Source of the DNA: Azonexus sp.
Lineage (GTDB): Bacteria; Pseudomonadota; Gammaproteobacteria; Burkholderiales; Rhodocyclaceae
DNA length: 17,019 nt
Assembly: GCA_031285115.1 (NCBI GenBank)
Contig: JAITWU010000020.1
Span: 1-17,019 of the forward strand
Direction: 5' to 3'
In this document: positions 8,239 through 15,038 of the stretch, in pieces
Numbering within the stretch: the stretch's first letter is position 1
Layout: each line of letters opens with the position of its first letter
The notes under the pieces: generated by a model
The model's input: the letters and a program-made list of their open reading frames with translations, nothing else
What the model was told of the DNA's origin: nothing
Database searches by the model: none
Position numbers and translations under genes: made by a program

Positions 8239-8270
8239 CCAGTTACCTCCTGCTGGCGGGAGGTAACTGG
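8239..8270 (+). terminator. Perfect 12-bp hairpin after the fatty-acid gene cluster, possible terminator
   Basis: Arms 8239-8250 (CCAGTTACCTCC) and 8259-8270 (GGAGGTAACTGG) pair perfectly around an 8-base loop, starting eight bases after the acyl-CoA dehydrogenase stop. Position and stability suggest that transcription of the fad cluster ends here. No run of T follows, so it is not a textbook intrinsic terminator and could instead be an mRNA 3'-end stabiliser. The rest of the gap up to waaG holds a weaker bulged hairpin (8286-8308) and a TAAAAT (8372-8377) that could serve as a -10 box for waaG, without a convincing -35. Confidence 0.5.
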
Positions 8271-8398
8271 CGGCACATTGCTTTCCCTCGATGATCACCA
8301 TCGGGAGGATGCCGGTAAGGCAGAAATGTCCGGATGCGCGGCAGGGCCGCGGCGCGCGGTAGGGCTTGAAGTAAAATACCGGTTTGCTTGGATGCGCA

Positions 8399-9520
8399 AT
8401 GCAACTCGCTTTCTGTCTCTACAAATACTTCCCCTATGGCGGCCTGCAACGCACTTTTTTGCGCATCGCCCTGGCCTGTCAGGCGCGTGGACATGCGGTG
8501 CGGGTCTATACCTTGGACTGGAGCGGCGAGGTTCCGGAAGGCTTCGAGATTGTCCTTGTTCCGGTAACGGCGCTGACCAATATTCGCCGTTACCAGAAAT
8601 TTGCTGCCTGGGTGACGGATGATCTGCGGGCGCGGCCAGTGGACCGCGTCGTTGGCTTCAACAAGATGCCGGGGCTGGATGTCTATTATGCAGGCGACCC
8701 TTGCTACGAAGATAAGGCGCGAACGCTGCGCAATCCTTTTTATCGCCTGTCGGCGCGCTACCGGCATTTCGCTGCCGCCGAGCGGGCGGTTTTCGCTCCG
8801 CCAAGCCAGACCCGGCTTTTGATGATTTCACGAGTTCAGCAAACGTTGTTCGAGAAGTATTACGGTACGCCGCCGGAGCGTTTCCATATGCTGCCGCCGG
8901 GTATTGCCCGCGACCGGCGGGCGCCGTCAGATGCACCGCGCATCCGTGCCGAGTTCCGCACCGAATTCGGGCTGGCCGATGACGATTTGTTATTGCTGCA
9001 AATCGGTTCCGATTTCAAGCGTAAAGGTCTCGATCGCTCGCTTCAGGCACTGGCCAATTTGCCGGAGGAATTGCGCCAGCGCGCGCGGCTGATCGCCATC
9101 GGCCAGGACAAACCTGATGCTTTCCTGCGTCGCGCCGATATGCTGGGAGTGGTCGGGCAAATCAGCATCTTGCCGGGGCGCGACGATATTCCGCGCTTTC
9201 TGCTGGGGGCTGATGTTTTTCTCCATCCGGCCTACCACGAAGCGGCTGGCGCGGTTTTGCTCGAAGCCCTGGTCGCCGGTCTGCCGGTGCTTTGTACGGC
9301 CATCTGCGGCTATGCTCATTACATTGTCGAAGCGGATGGCGGCCTGGTGATTCCTGAGCCTTTCGCTCAGGCGACGATGGATGGCCTGTTGCAGCGCATG
9401 TTGCAAAATGGCGAGGAACGCCGCCGCTGGCAGGCCAATGCCCTGGCTTTTGCCGAAACAGCCGACATCTACAGCCGTGCCGAGCGGGCGGCGGATTTCA
9501 TCTTGATGGAACAGGGTTGA
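8399..9520 (+). CDS. waaG: Lipopolysaccharide core glycosyltransferase WaaG
   Basis: This 373-residue GT4-family enzyme (GT-B fold) adds the first outer hexose to heptose II of the LPS inner core at the cytoplasmic face of the inner membrane; in E. coli the donor is UDP-glucose. The N-terminus MQLAFCLYKYFPYGGLQR and the segments DRVVGFNKMPGLDVYYAGD and LLLQIGSDFKRKGLDRS closely follow E. coli WaaG as I recall it. The GT4 E-x7-E nucleotide-sugar motif is present as Glu281 and Glu289 in HEAAGAVLLEAL. I chose the ATG at 8399, which gives the standard WaaG N-terminus; a TTG at 8384 would add five residues. The ribosome site is weak (GGA shortly upstream). The stop overlaps the waaP start. The donor sugar may differ from glucose in this organism. 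Confidence 0.93.
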   Translation: MQLAFCLYKYFPYGGLQRTFLRIALACQARGHAVRVYTLDWSGEVPEGFEIVLVPVTALTNIRRYQKFAAWVTDDLRARPVDRVVGFNKMPGLDVYYAGDPCYEDKARTLRNPFYRLSARYRHFAAAERAVFAPPSQTRLLMISRVQQTLFEKYYGTPPERFHMLPPGIARDRRAPSDAPRIRAEFRTEFGLADDDLLLLQIGSDFKRKGLDRSLQALANLPEELRQRARLIAIGQDKPDAFLRRADMLGVVGQISILPGRDDIPRFLLGADVFLHPAYHEAAGAVLLEALVAGLPVLCTAICGYAHYIVEADGGLVIPEPFAQATMDGLLQRMLQNGEERRRWQANALAFAETADIYSRAERAADFILMEQG

Positions 9521-10350
9521 TGGCGCAGCAGCTTATTCTTGACGCGCCGTTTGCCCAACTGTGGGCGGGACTTGATCCGTTCGTCGCGGTCGAGGCTTTG
9601 CAAGGCCAAGTTTTCCGTGAACTCGAAGGCCGCCGGACGTTACGCACGGAAATCGGCGGACGTGGCTATTTCGCCAAAATCCACCGCGGCATCGGCTGGG
9701 GCGAGATTTTCAAGAATCTGCTGTTTCTGCGGCTGCCAGTGCTGGGGGCGGAGAACGAAAAGCTGGCGATTGCCCGCCTGACCGACGCTGGCGTCGCCAC
9801 CATGCGCGCCGTCGCCTACGGGCGGCGTGGTTGTAATCCGGCGCGTCAGCATTCCTTCATCATCACCGAAGAACTCGCGCCCACTGTCGGTCTGGACGAA
9901 TTCTGCCGCGAGTGGACGCAAACGCGGCGGCAACCGCCGCCGCCCGTCTTGAAACGCGCACTGATTGCCCGCGTCGCCGAAATGGCGCGGAAGATGCACG
10001 GCGCTGGCGTCAATCACCGCGATTTCTACATCTGCCATTTCCTGCTGCATACCGACCCGCCGCCGAGGCTGGAAACGTTCCGCCTCTCCCTCATCGACCT
10101 GCACCGCGCCCAGTGCCGCCCGGCGACGCCGCGCCGCTGGCGCGACAAGGATCTGGCTTCGCTGTATTCCTCGGTAATGGAAATCGGCCTTACCCGGCGC
10201 GATTTTTTGCGTTTTCTGCGCGGCTACTTCGAGCGCCCGCTGCGCGACATTTTGCGTGACGAAGCCCCGTTGCTGCGGCATCTGAAGCGCGAAGGCCAGC
10301 GTCTCCTGGAGCGTTATCACCGCAAATTCGCTCCGAGGGCAAGTAGTTGA
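9520..10350 (+). CDS. waaP: Lipopolysaccharide core heptose(I) kinase WaaP
   Basis: WaaP phosphorylates O-4 of heptose I in the inner core, a modification that strengthens divalent-cation bridging of the outer membrane. The 276-residue product has the kinase-like catalytic loop NHRDFYICHFLL with Asp168, and the metal-binding segment SLIDLHRAQCR with Asp193, both signatures of WaaP. The early segment GYFAKIHRGIGWGEIFKNLL holds the likely ATP-binding lysine. The ATG at 9520 shares its A with the TGA of waaG (TGATG), so translation is coupled; a TTG immediately upstream is an alternative first codon. The gene end overlaps the start of the tandem kinase gene. The waaG-waaP pairing makes the identification firm. 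Confidence 0.93.
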   Translation: MAQQLILDAPFAQLWAGLDPFVAVEALQGQVFRELEGRRTLRTEIGGRGYFAKIHRGIGWGEIFKNLLFLRLPVLGAENEKLAIARLTDAGVATMRAVAYGRRGCNPARQHSFIITEELAPTVGLDEFCREWTQTRRQPPPPVLKRALIARVAEMARKMHGAGVNHRDFYICHFLLHTDPPPRLETFRLSLIDLHRAQCRPATPRRWRDKDLASLYSSVMEIGLTRRDFLRFLRGYFERPLRDILRDEAPLLRHLKREGQRLLERYHRKFAPRASS

Positions 10351-11747
10351 ATTCGTCGCCAATCAAGCGCGACGAAACGCCTGCCACATTGCTGGCAGAT
10401 TTGCGCCAAGCCGGGCGTGAGCCAGCCTTGCCGTTCACCTTGATCTTGCCGGCTGGCGATCGGCTGGAATTCACCCGTTTGTTGCGCCTGCTGCCGGGCA
10501 AGCGGCTGGCGGGTCTGGCGTTGCGGAACGGTCAGCCGGTATTCGCCAAATTGTTCATCGACGCCGATGCGATCCGACATGGCGAGCGCGAACGCACCGG
10601 TCTTGTCGCGCTGACCGAGGCGGGTTTGCCTACGCCGCCCCTGCATTTCGCCGCCCCGATTGCCGAAGGCGGCTATCTGACGCTCACCGATTTTCTCGAT
10701 GGCGCGACAGTCCTCAAAGAACATCCATTGACGCCGCGTGAACCGCAGCCGGTGCTGTCCGCCATGCGGCTGCTCGGTCGTCTGCATGGCGCGGGGTTGG
10801 TGCAGGACGATCCACACTTTGGTAATTTTTTACTGCATGGCGGGCAACTGCTCCTGATCGACGGCGACGGCATACGTGTGGATGCCTCGGCCTCCGGGCA
10901 ATGCGCCAATCTCGCCCGGCTACTGGCCGAACTGGAACCGGTTTGGGACGCCCATCACCCGCAACTGCTGCAAGCCTGGGGTCGTCAGGTTGACGCCAAG
11001 GCGCTGGAAAGGGCAATGACAAAGGCCCGGCAACGGCGCTTGCGGCGCTTTCTCGCCAAGACTGTGCGCGATTGCACTCAATTCGCGGTGCACAAAAAAT
11101 TTCACCGCTTCACTGCCGTTTTGCGCAGTGAAGCGTCGAATTTGCAGCCGCTACTGGCTGATCCCGATACGGCGATAGCGACTGGTCAGTGTCTGAAGAA
11201 TGGCCGTACCTGCACGGTCGCCGCCATTGAGGTGAGCGGGCGGAGGGTGGTTGTCAAGCGCTACAACCTCAAGGACTGGCGACATGTCCTGTCGCGTCTC
11301 TGGCGACCGAGCCGCGCCTGGCATTCCTGGCTGGCGGCGCGTCGTCTGAATTTTTACGGCATTGCCACGCCACAGGCGCTGGCGCTGATCGAGGAACGCC
11401 GGGGCGCGCTGCGCGGTCGTGCCTTCTTCATCGCCGAACATTGCCCCGGCAGCAATTTACTGGCCCTGCTCGACCCGGCGCGGGAACCGGAGCCAGCAAT
11501 CCAGTACGCCCTGCGCGAATTGTTCCAGACCCTGTACCGGCTGCGCCTTACTCACGGCGACCTGAAAGCCAGCAACCTGCTGTGGTATGCCGGGCAGATC
11601 GTGCTGATCGACCTTGATGCCCTGACCGAGCACCGTTCGCTATCTAAATTTAACCGCGCCTGGCAACGCGATCGGGAGCGCTTGCTGCGCAACTGGCCGA
11701 GTCAATCGGTACTGGTTGAGTGGTTACAGAGTACTTTGCCCGGCTAA
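10347..11747 (+). CDS. Tandem (two-domain) LPS kinase-like protein
   Basis: The 466-residue protein contains two kinase-like domains related to the WaaP/InaA group. The first (about residues 40-200) has a candidate ATP lysine, Lys68 (VFAKLF), a catalytic loop QDDPHFGNFLL with Asp155 and Asn160, and IDGDG with Asp172. The second (about 290-455) has Lys304 (VVVKRYN), the canonical HGDLKASNLL loop with Asp405, and LIDLDAL with Asp422. The first loop has lost the usual HG before the Asp but keeps the catalytic residues. It starts at TTG 10347, whose last two bases lie in the waaP stop (TTGA); GAGGG at 10335-10339 supports this start. Position after waaG-waaP points to phosphorylation of core heptose or another core sugar. 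Pseudomonas core clusters carry additional kinase-like genes (wapP, wapQ and a neighbour) in comparable positions, from memory. The substrate is unknown. Confidence 0.85.
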   Translation: MNSSPIKRDETPATLLADLRQAGREPALPFTLILPAGDRLEFTRLLRLLPGKRLAGLALRNGQPVFAKLFIDADAIRHGERERTGLVALTEAGLPTPPLHFAAPIAEGGYLTLTDFLDGATVLKEHPLTPREPQPVLSAMRLLGRLHGAGLVQDDPHFGNFLLHGGQLLLIDGDGIRVDASASGQCANLARLLAELEPVWDAHHPQLLQAWGRQVDAKALERAMTKARQRRLRRFLAKTVRDCTQFAVHKKFHRFTAVLRSEASNLQPLLADPDTAIATGQCLKNGRTCTVAAIEVSGRRVVVKRYNLKDWRHVLSRLWRPSRAWHSWLAARRLNFYGIATPQALALIEERRGALRGRAFFIAEHCPGSNLLALLDPAREPEPAIQYALRELFQTLYRLRLTHGDLKASNLLWYAGQIVLIDLDALTEHRSLSKFNRAWQRDRERLLRNWPSQSVLVEWLQSTLPG

Positions 11748-11767
11748 CCGCGCCGAGATCAGGAAAG

Positions 11768-12550
11768 TCATTCGTTTTCTACCCTCTGTTTGATTATCGG
11801 ATATTTTTCGATAATCTTCTCAAGGGTTGCCCGGTTTACATCCACGCCCGATTTGACATTGATGTCTCTAAGGCTCATGCCTTTTGGTTTTTTGATGCCA
11901 TGCGGCTTGCAGAAACCGAATGGAACCTGCGCAATCCTGGTTCCGTTTGCCACTGCTGCCGCCCAAAACCAGATGTCATCCGCCGTCGGCGCCAAATCCA
12001 TGAAAATTTTAGAATCCAGCATTTCTTTTTTCAAACATCCCGGAGGGTACAAAACACCGCCAACGCCCGTCTGCAAATTAGAAAATTTCGGGGTTAAATT
12101 TTTGGTGAAAAAACTGTACCAGCGGTATTTTTTCCATTCGCTATATGGCGCATTCAGCTTCAGACATCGGCAACGGTGTCCGATGATCGCATCAGGATAT
12201 TTTTTGTGCACATCAAGGAGGCGGCGGAGCAGGTTTTTATGATATAAAACATCGTCATCAACCGTCACGATAATATCGTTTGGAAAATCCTCCAGGGCTG
12301 GCACAAGTTTTTTGTATGAACGAGTATCTTCTTTGTGAAACCTGATTTCTAACAACTGATTTTCTCTTGCTAAATCGTGCAGTTCTTTCGGTATTTCGTG
12401 ATTTGGAAATTGAGGGGTGGCAAGATACAAAACCAGCTTGTCTGGTTTTACCGAGCCATCGAGAATTGATTTTAAGGTTTTGACAGCAAATGAAATTGCC
12501 GCCGGAAAAGATGTCATGGATACGATGACTTGCTTTTTTTCTGTTCCCAT
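11768..12550 (-). CDS. Putative GT-A-type glycosyltransferase
   Basis: The 260-residue product opens with a beta strand typical of nucleotide-sugar transferases (QVIVSMTSFPAAI) and carries an acidic DDD triad at residues 98-100 in DIIVTVDDDVLYH, a likely metal/nucleotide-binding DxD. A later segment, APTADDIWFWAAAVANG, is a plausible acceptor-site acidic motif. No membrane segment is evident, so it should act in the cytoplasm on a sugar nucleotide. It is the last gene of the minus-strand unit. GAGG (12556-12559 on the top strand as CCTC) lies just upstream of the ATG. Its stop is 20 bases from that of the tandem kinase gene, facing it. The gene is AT-rich (38% GC in one hand-counted line), unlike the waa genes, suggesting separate acquisition. 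The sugar and acceptor are unknown. Confidence 0.75.
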   Translation of the reverse strand: MGTEKKQVIVSMTSFPAAISFAVKTLKSILDGSVKPDKLVLYLATPQFPNHEIPKELHDLARENQLLEIRFHKEDTRSYKKLVPALEDFPNDIIVTVDDDVLYHKNLLRRLLDVHKKYPDAIIGHRCRCLKLNAPYSEWKKYRWYSFFTKNLTPKFSNLQTGVGGVLYPPGCLKKEMLDSKIFMDLAPTADDIWFWAAAVANGTRIAQVPFGFCKPHGIKKPKGMSLRDINVKSGVDVNRATLEKIIEKYPIIKQRVENE

Positions 12551-12605
12551 TTTTTCCTCGAATGGTTATTGGGGATAGCGGCTATGGTCGATTGATCTGC
12601 GGTTG

Positions 12606-14093
12606 CTATTTTCCAGGGGCCGTTGCTGGCGGCAAGGAGTGGCCTTCCGGTACGTAGATGATAACGGCGTCGCCGTTGCCATCGACGAAACGGCGCACTT
12701 CGCGAAGTCCCGCCTTGACGGGCCAAGCAGCTATTTCCCGGGATTCTTTGTGGGAGAAATCAAAAATGAGGAGGTCGTACTGTCCGATATGTCCGAGCAA
12801 ATCATCGCGTTGCCAATGGCGGGGACGCGCCTTGAATTTCCATCCCGCATAATATGCTATTCGCGTATTTTCGAGATAAATACGCGGTGCTTCAACGTAT
12901 TGCTCCCCCAACCATTGACCAGCTTCCTGGTAGTGTCGTTTGCCTGAGTTCAGCGAAATGACATTTGCTAGTGCAAGTAGTGCACATAGCGTCAATATCG
13001 GCCATTGCAGGCGTGGAAAACGGCGTAGCAGATCTTGCAGGCCGTAGAGCAAAAAAGGTAGCGAAAACAAAATGAGCGGCAAGATGTAGCGGCCAGCGAC
13101 AAATTGCATCCGAAGAACGAAAACAGCGAGGATCAGCAGATGCGTACACATGGCCCAGAAGAGCAGGCTGTGGCGCTGGTAACGCTGGCGCTTGCCCGGC
13201 GCGCTCAGGAAAAACAGTATGGGAACAACAAAAGGCCCCAGCGCGCCGAGGTATTTCCAGGGAATGATTGACAGTGATCCGAAAAACAGAATGGTATGTG
13301 CTGTTTTGGCGCTTTCTCGGGCATAGTCATTGAATGCCTGCCCCATATTACGGGCAGTGGCGTCAAACTCAGCATACAAATTGAAGCGATCGAATTCGCC
13401 AGTAAGGCGTGAAGATTCGCCCAGAAAACCACTGAAATAGGCTCCCAGCAACGCGCTGAAGGCAAGCGCCGGCAACATGCCAAGCATCAGGCTGGCTCGC
13501 CAGCGCTGCTCGGGCGTTGTCTGAAAATGCTGCCAGAAAATGATGCAAGGGTAGAAGGCCAAGGCTTCCGGGCGAAACAACGCTGCGAGCAAAAGGGTTG
13601 CCTGAATCGCCAGGCAACGTGACCAACATGGTTTTTCCGGCCAATCCAAACTCAGGCGCAACGACAGGAGCATGAAAAACCAGCAGCCGTATTCGCGGAT
13701 CAATAGGCTACGGTAGTCGTTGAGGCCCGGAATAGACAGCACGACGATGGCTGCCAGCCAGGCCAGACGATCATCATTGCGCTGAATGATAGAAACTAAA
13801 AGAGCACAGGCGCCACTCATGAAAACAATATTGAGCACATAGCCGCACCATTCCGGAGACAGTCCCGTGAGTTTTGCCAACAGCCCCATCAATATGGAGA
13901 AAAAAGGCCAACTGAAAGCTTTGAATGCTTCTGACAGGCCGTCGTCCATAAAGACGCGCGCCGTTTCGACATATATCAGCCCATCGCTGTTGATAATGTT
14001 GGTAGATACCGCAATGGTCGACAACACCAGGCTGACGATAAAGGTGAAATAAACAGGTGACAAGGTGCTGCTGAATCGACGTGGTGTGTTCAT
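12606..14093 (-). CDS. Polytopic membrane protein, probable GT-C-type glycosyltransferase
   Basis: This 495-residue protein has roughly 9-11 hydrophobic segments: the first around residues 14-34, several clustered between 60 and 210, and the last around 385-400. A soluble tail of about 100 residues follows. After the first membrane helix comes NIINSDGLIYVETARVF with Asp37, matching the acidic residue in the first external loop of GT-C enzymes (PMT/ArnT-like). Such enzymes transfer sugars from polyprenyl-phosphate donors on the periplasmic side, so it may glycosylate LPS or a lipid-linked intermediate after flipping. Six bases separate it from the upstream DUF6625 gene, so the two are co-transcribed. 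No strong ribosome site is visible. The family call rests on topology and one motif. A non-enzymatic membrane protein or a flippase-like role is less likely. Confidence 0.7.
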   Translation of the reverse strand: MNTPRRFSSTLSPVYFTFIVSLVLSTIAVSTNIINSDGLIYVETARVFMDDGLSEAFKAFSWPFFSILMGLLAKLTGLSPEWCGYVLNIVFMSGACALLVSIIQRNDDRLAWLAAIVVLSIPGLNDYRSLLIREYGCWFFMLLSLRLSLDWPEKPCWSRCLAIQATLLLAALFRPEALAFYPCIIFWQHFQTTPEQRWRASLMLGMLPALAFSALLGAYFSGFLGESSRLTGEFDRFNLYAEFDATARNMGQAFNDYARESAKTAHTILFFGSLSIIPWKYLGALGPFVVPILFFLSAPGKRQRYQRHSLLFWAMCTHLLILAVFVLRMQFVAGRYILPLILFSLPFLLYGLQDLLRRFPRLQWPILTLCALLALANVISLNSGKRHYQEAGQWLGEQYVEAPRIYLENTRIAYYAGWKFKARPRHWQRDDLLGHIGQYDLLIFDFSHKESREIAAWPVKAGLREVRRFVDGNGDAVIIYVPEGHSLPPATAPGK

Positions 14094-14099
14094 AAAAAG

Positions 14100-14975
14100 T
14101 TATGGCGACTTGAAAAAACCATCTGCTGTGATCTGCCAGCATCCTGTTGCTGCCAGCGAAGCGGCATCTTGTGATCCTGCCGGCGATGTTGCCTCCCATT
14201 TTTGTTTTTTCCACCCAAGAAAATGGAAGTAGGGAAATTCTCGTGAGCCGTCCTTGTCGTTGGTCAGACTGCCTTTGTTCCAGTACCAAACAGTCGGGAA
14301 ATCATAACTGCCATCTGTCCATGCAACTTTTCTGTTCGGTGTACTGAAAGCCTCGATGTGCTCTATTGCTCTGGTCCACGGATTAAGTGGTTTCGCAAGA
14401 CGGGCAAGCCAGATGGGCCAGTTCTTGTGGCGAACGAAAAGGCGGCTGAACGCGCTTTCATCGAAAGTAACATGTTCCTTATTGCTGAGAAGATTTTTCC
14501 AGTTGCGTACTGATTTGAACGCATTTCGCATCTTTTCATTATTTCTAACCAGGCAAAGGTGCCCAGAAATTCGTCTGCTATGTGTTGAAAAAATATCATG
14601 TTTCGCCAGTCGGCTGGCAGAGAAGTAACGCCGGATATCACCGTAAACCAGGTCAATATCGCCATAGGCCCAGAAATCATATTCTGATAAATCATCTTGG
14701 TGAATAAGCCCAATCGCTGGCTTGATGTCGCAAAGCTTGTAGGCAGAGCCTGGTCTGAAATTTATTTCAAGCGATCCAGATATTTTTTTGCAGTAATTTT
14801 CAAATGTTGTTTCGATGAATGTGACATTGCCAGGAACGGTCTCTGGTATGCCGCAGTCTGTATAAAATATCCATTGAATGCTTGGGTTGTATCGACAGCT
14901 TTCGAGGAAAAATGGAAACCAGAATGGCCATTTGCCGAAATAAGGTATCAAAAAACAAATGCTTGGGTCAGGCAT
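14100..14975 (-). CDS. DUF6625 family glycosyltransferase-like protein
   Basis: The 291-residue product starts with SICFLIPYFGKWPFWFPFF, which I recall as the hallmark of DUF6625 proteins found in polysaccharide gene clusters. It has a DxD-type acidic motif, GDIDLVYGD (Asp106 and Asp108), plus a possible second acidic site at HVTFDESAFSRL, so a metal-dependent nucleotide-sugar transferase fold is plausible. No signal peptide or membrane helix is clear beyond the hydrophobic start. AAGGATG at 14984-14990 (minus strand) serves as ribosome site. It follows the carbamoyltransferase gene by 63 bases and is nearly contiguous with the GT-C-like gene. The DNA is AT-rich (42% GC in one hand-counted line). 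The biochemical activity of the family is not established to my knowledge, so the glycosyltransferase role is an inference. Confidence 0.75.
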   Translation of the reverse strand: MPDPSICFLIPYFGKWPFWFPFFLESCRYNPSIQWIFYTDCGIPETVPGNVTFIETTFENYCKKISGSLEINFRPGSAYKLCDIKPAIGLIHQDDLSEYDFWAYGDIDLVYGDIRRYFSASRLAKHDIFSTHSRRISGHLCLVRNNEKMRNAFKSVRNWKNLLSNKEHVTFDESAFSRLFVRHKNWPIWLARLAKPLNPWTRAIEHIEAFSTPNRKVAWTDGSYDFPTVWYWNKGSLTNDKDGSREFPYFHFLGWKKQKWEATSPAGSQDAASLAATGCWQITADGFFKSP

Positions 14976-15038
14976 AAAAACATCCTTGATCTACATGTTG
15001 CATATCGAGTACCAGGGGGAGGGGGCATGATGGCCTGC

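Noticed and set aside
8286..8308. Hairpin with an 8-bp stem and a two-base bulge upstream of waaG, considered as a riboswitch
   Set aside because: The structure is short and bulged, and no conserved riboswitch core is recognisable in the gap.
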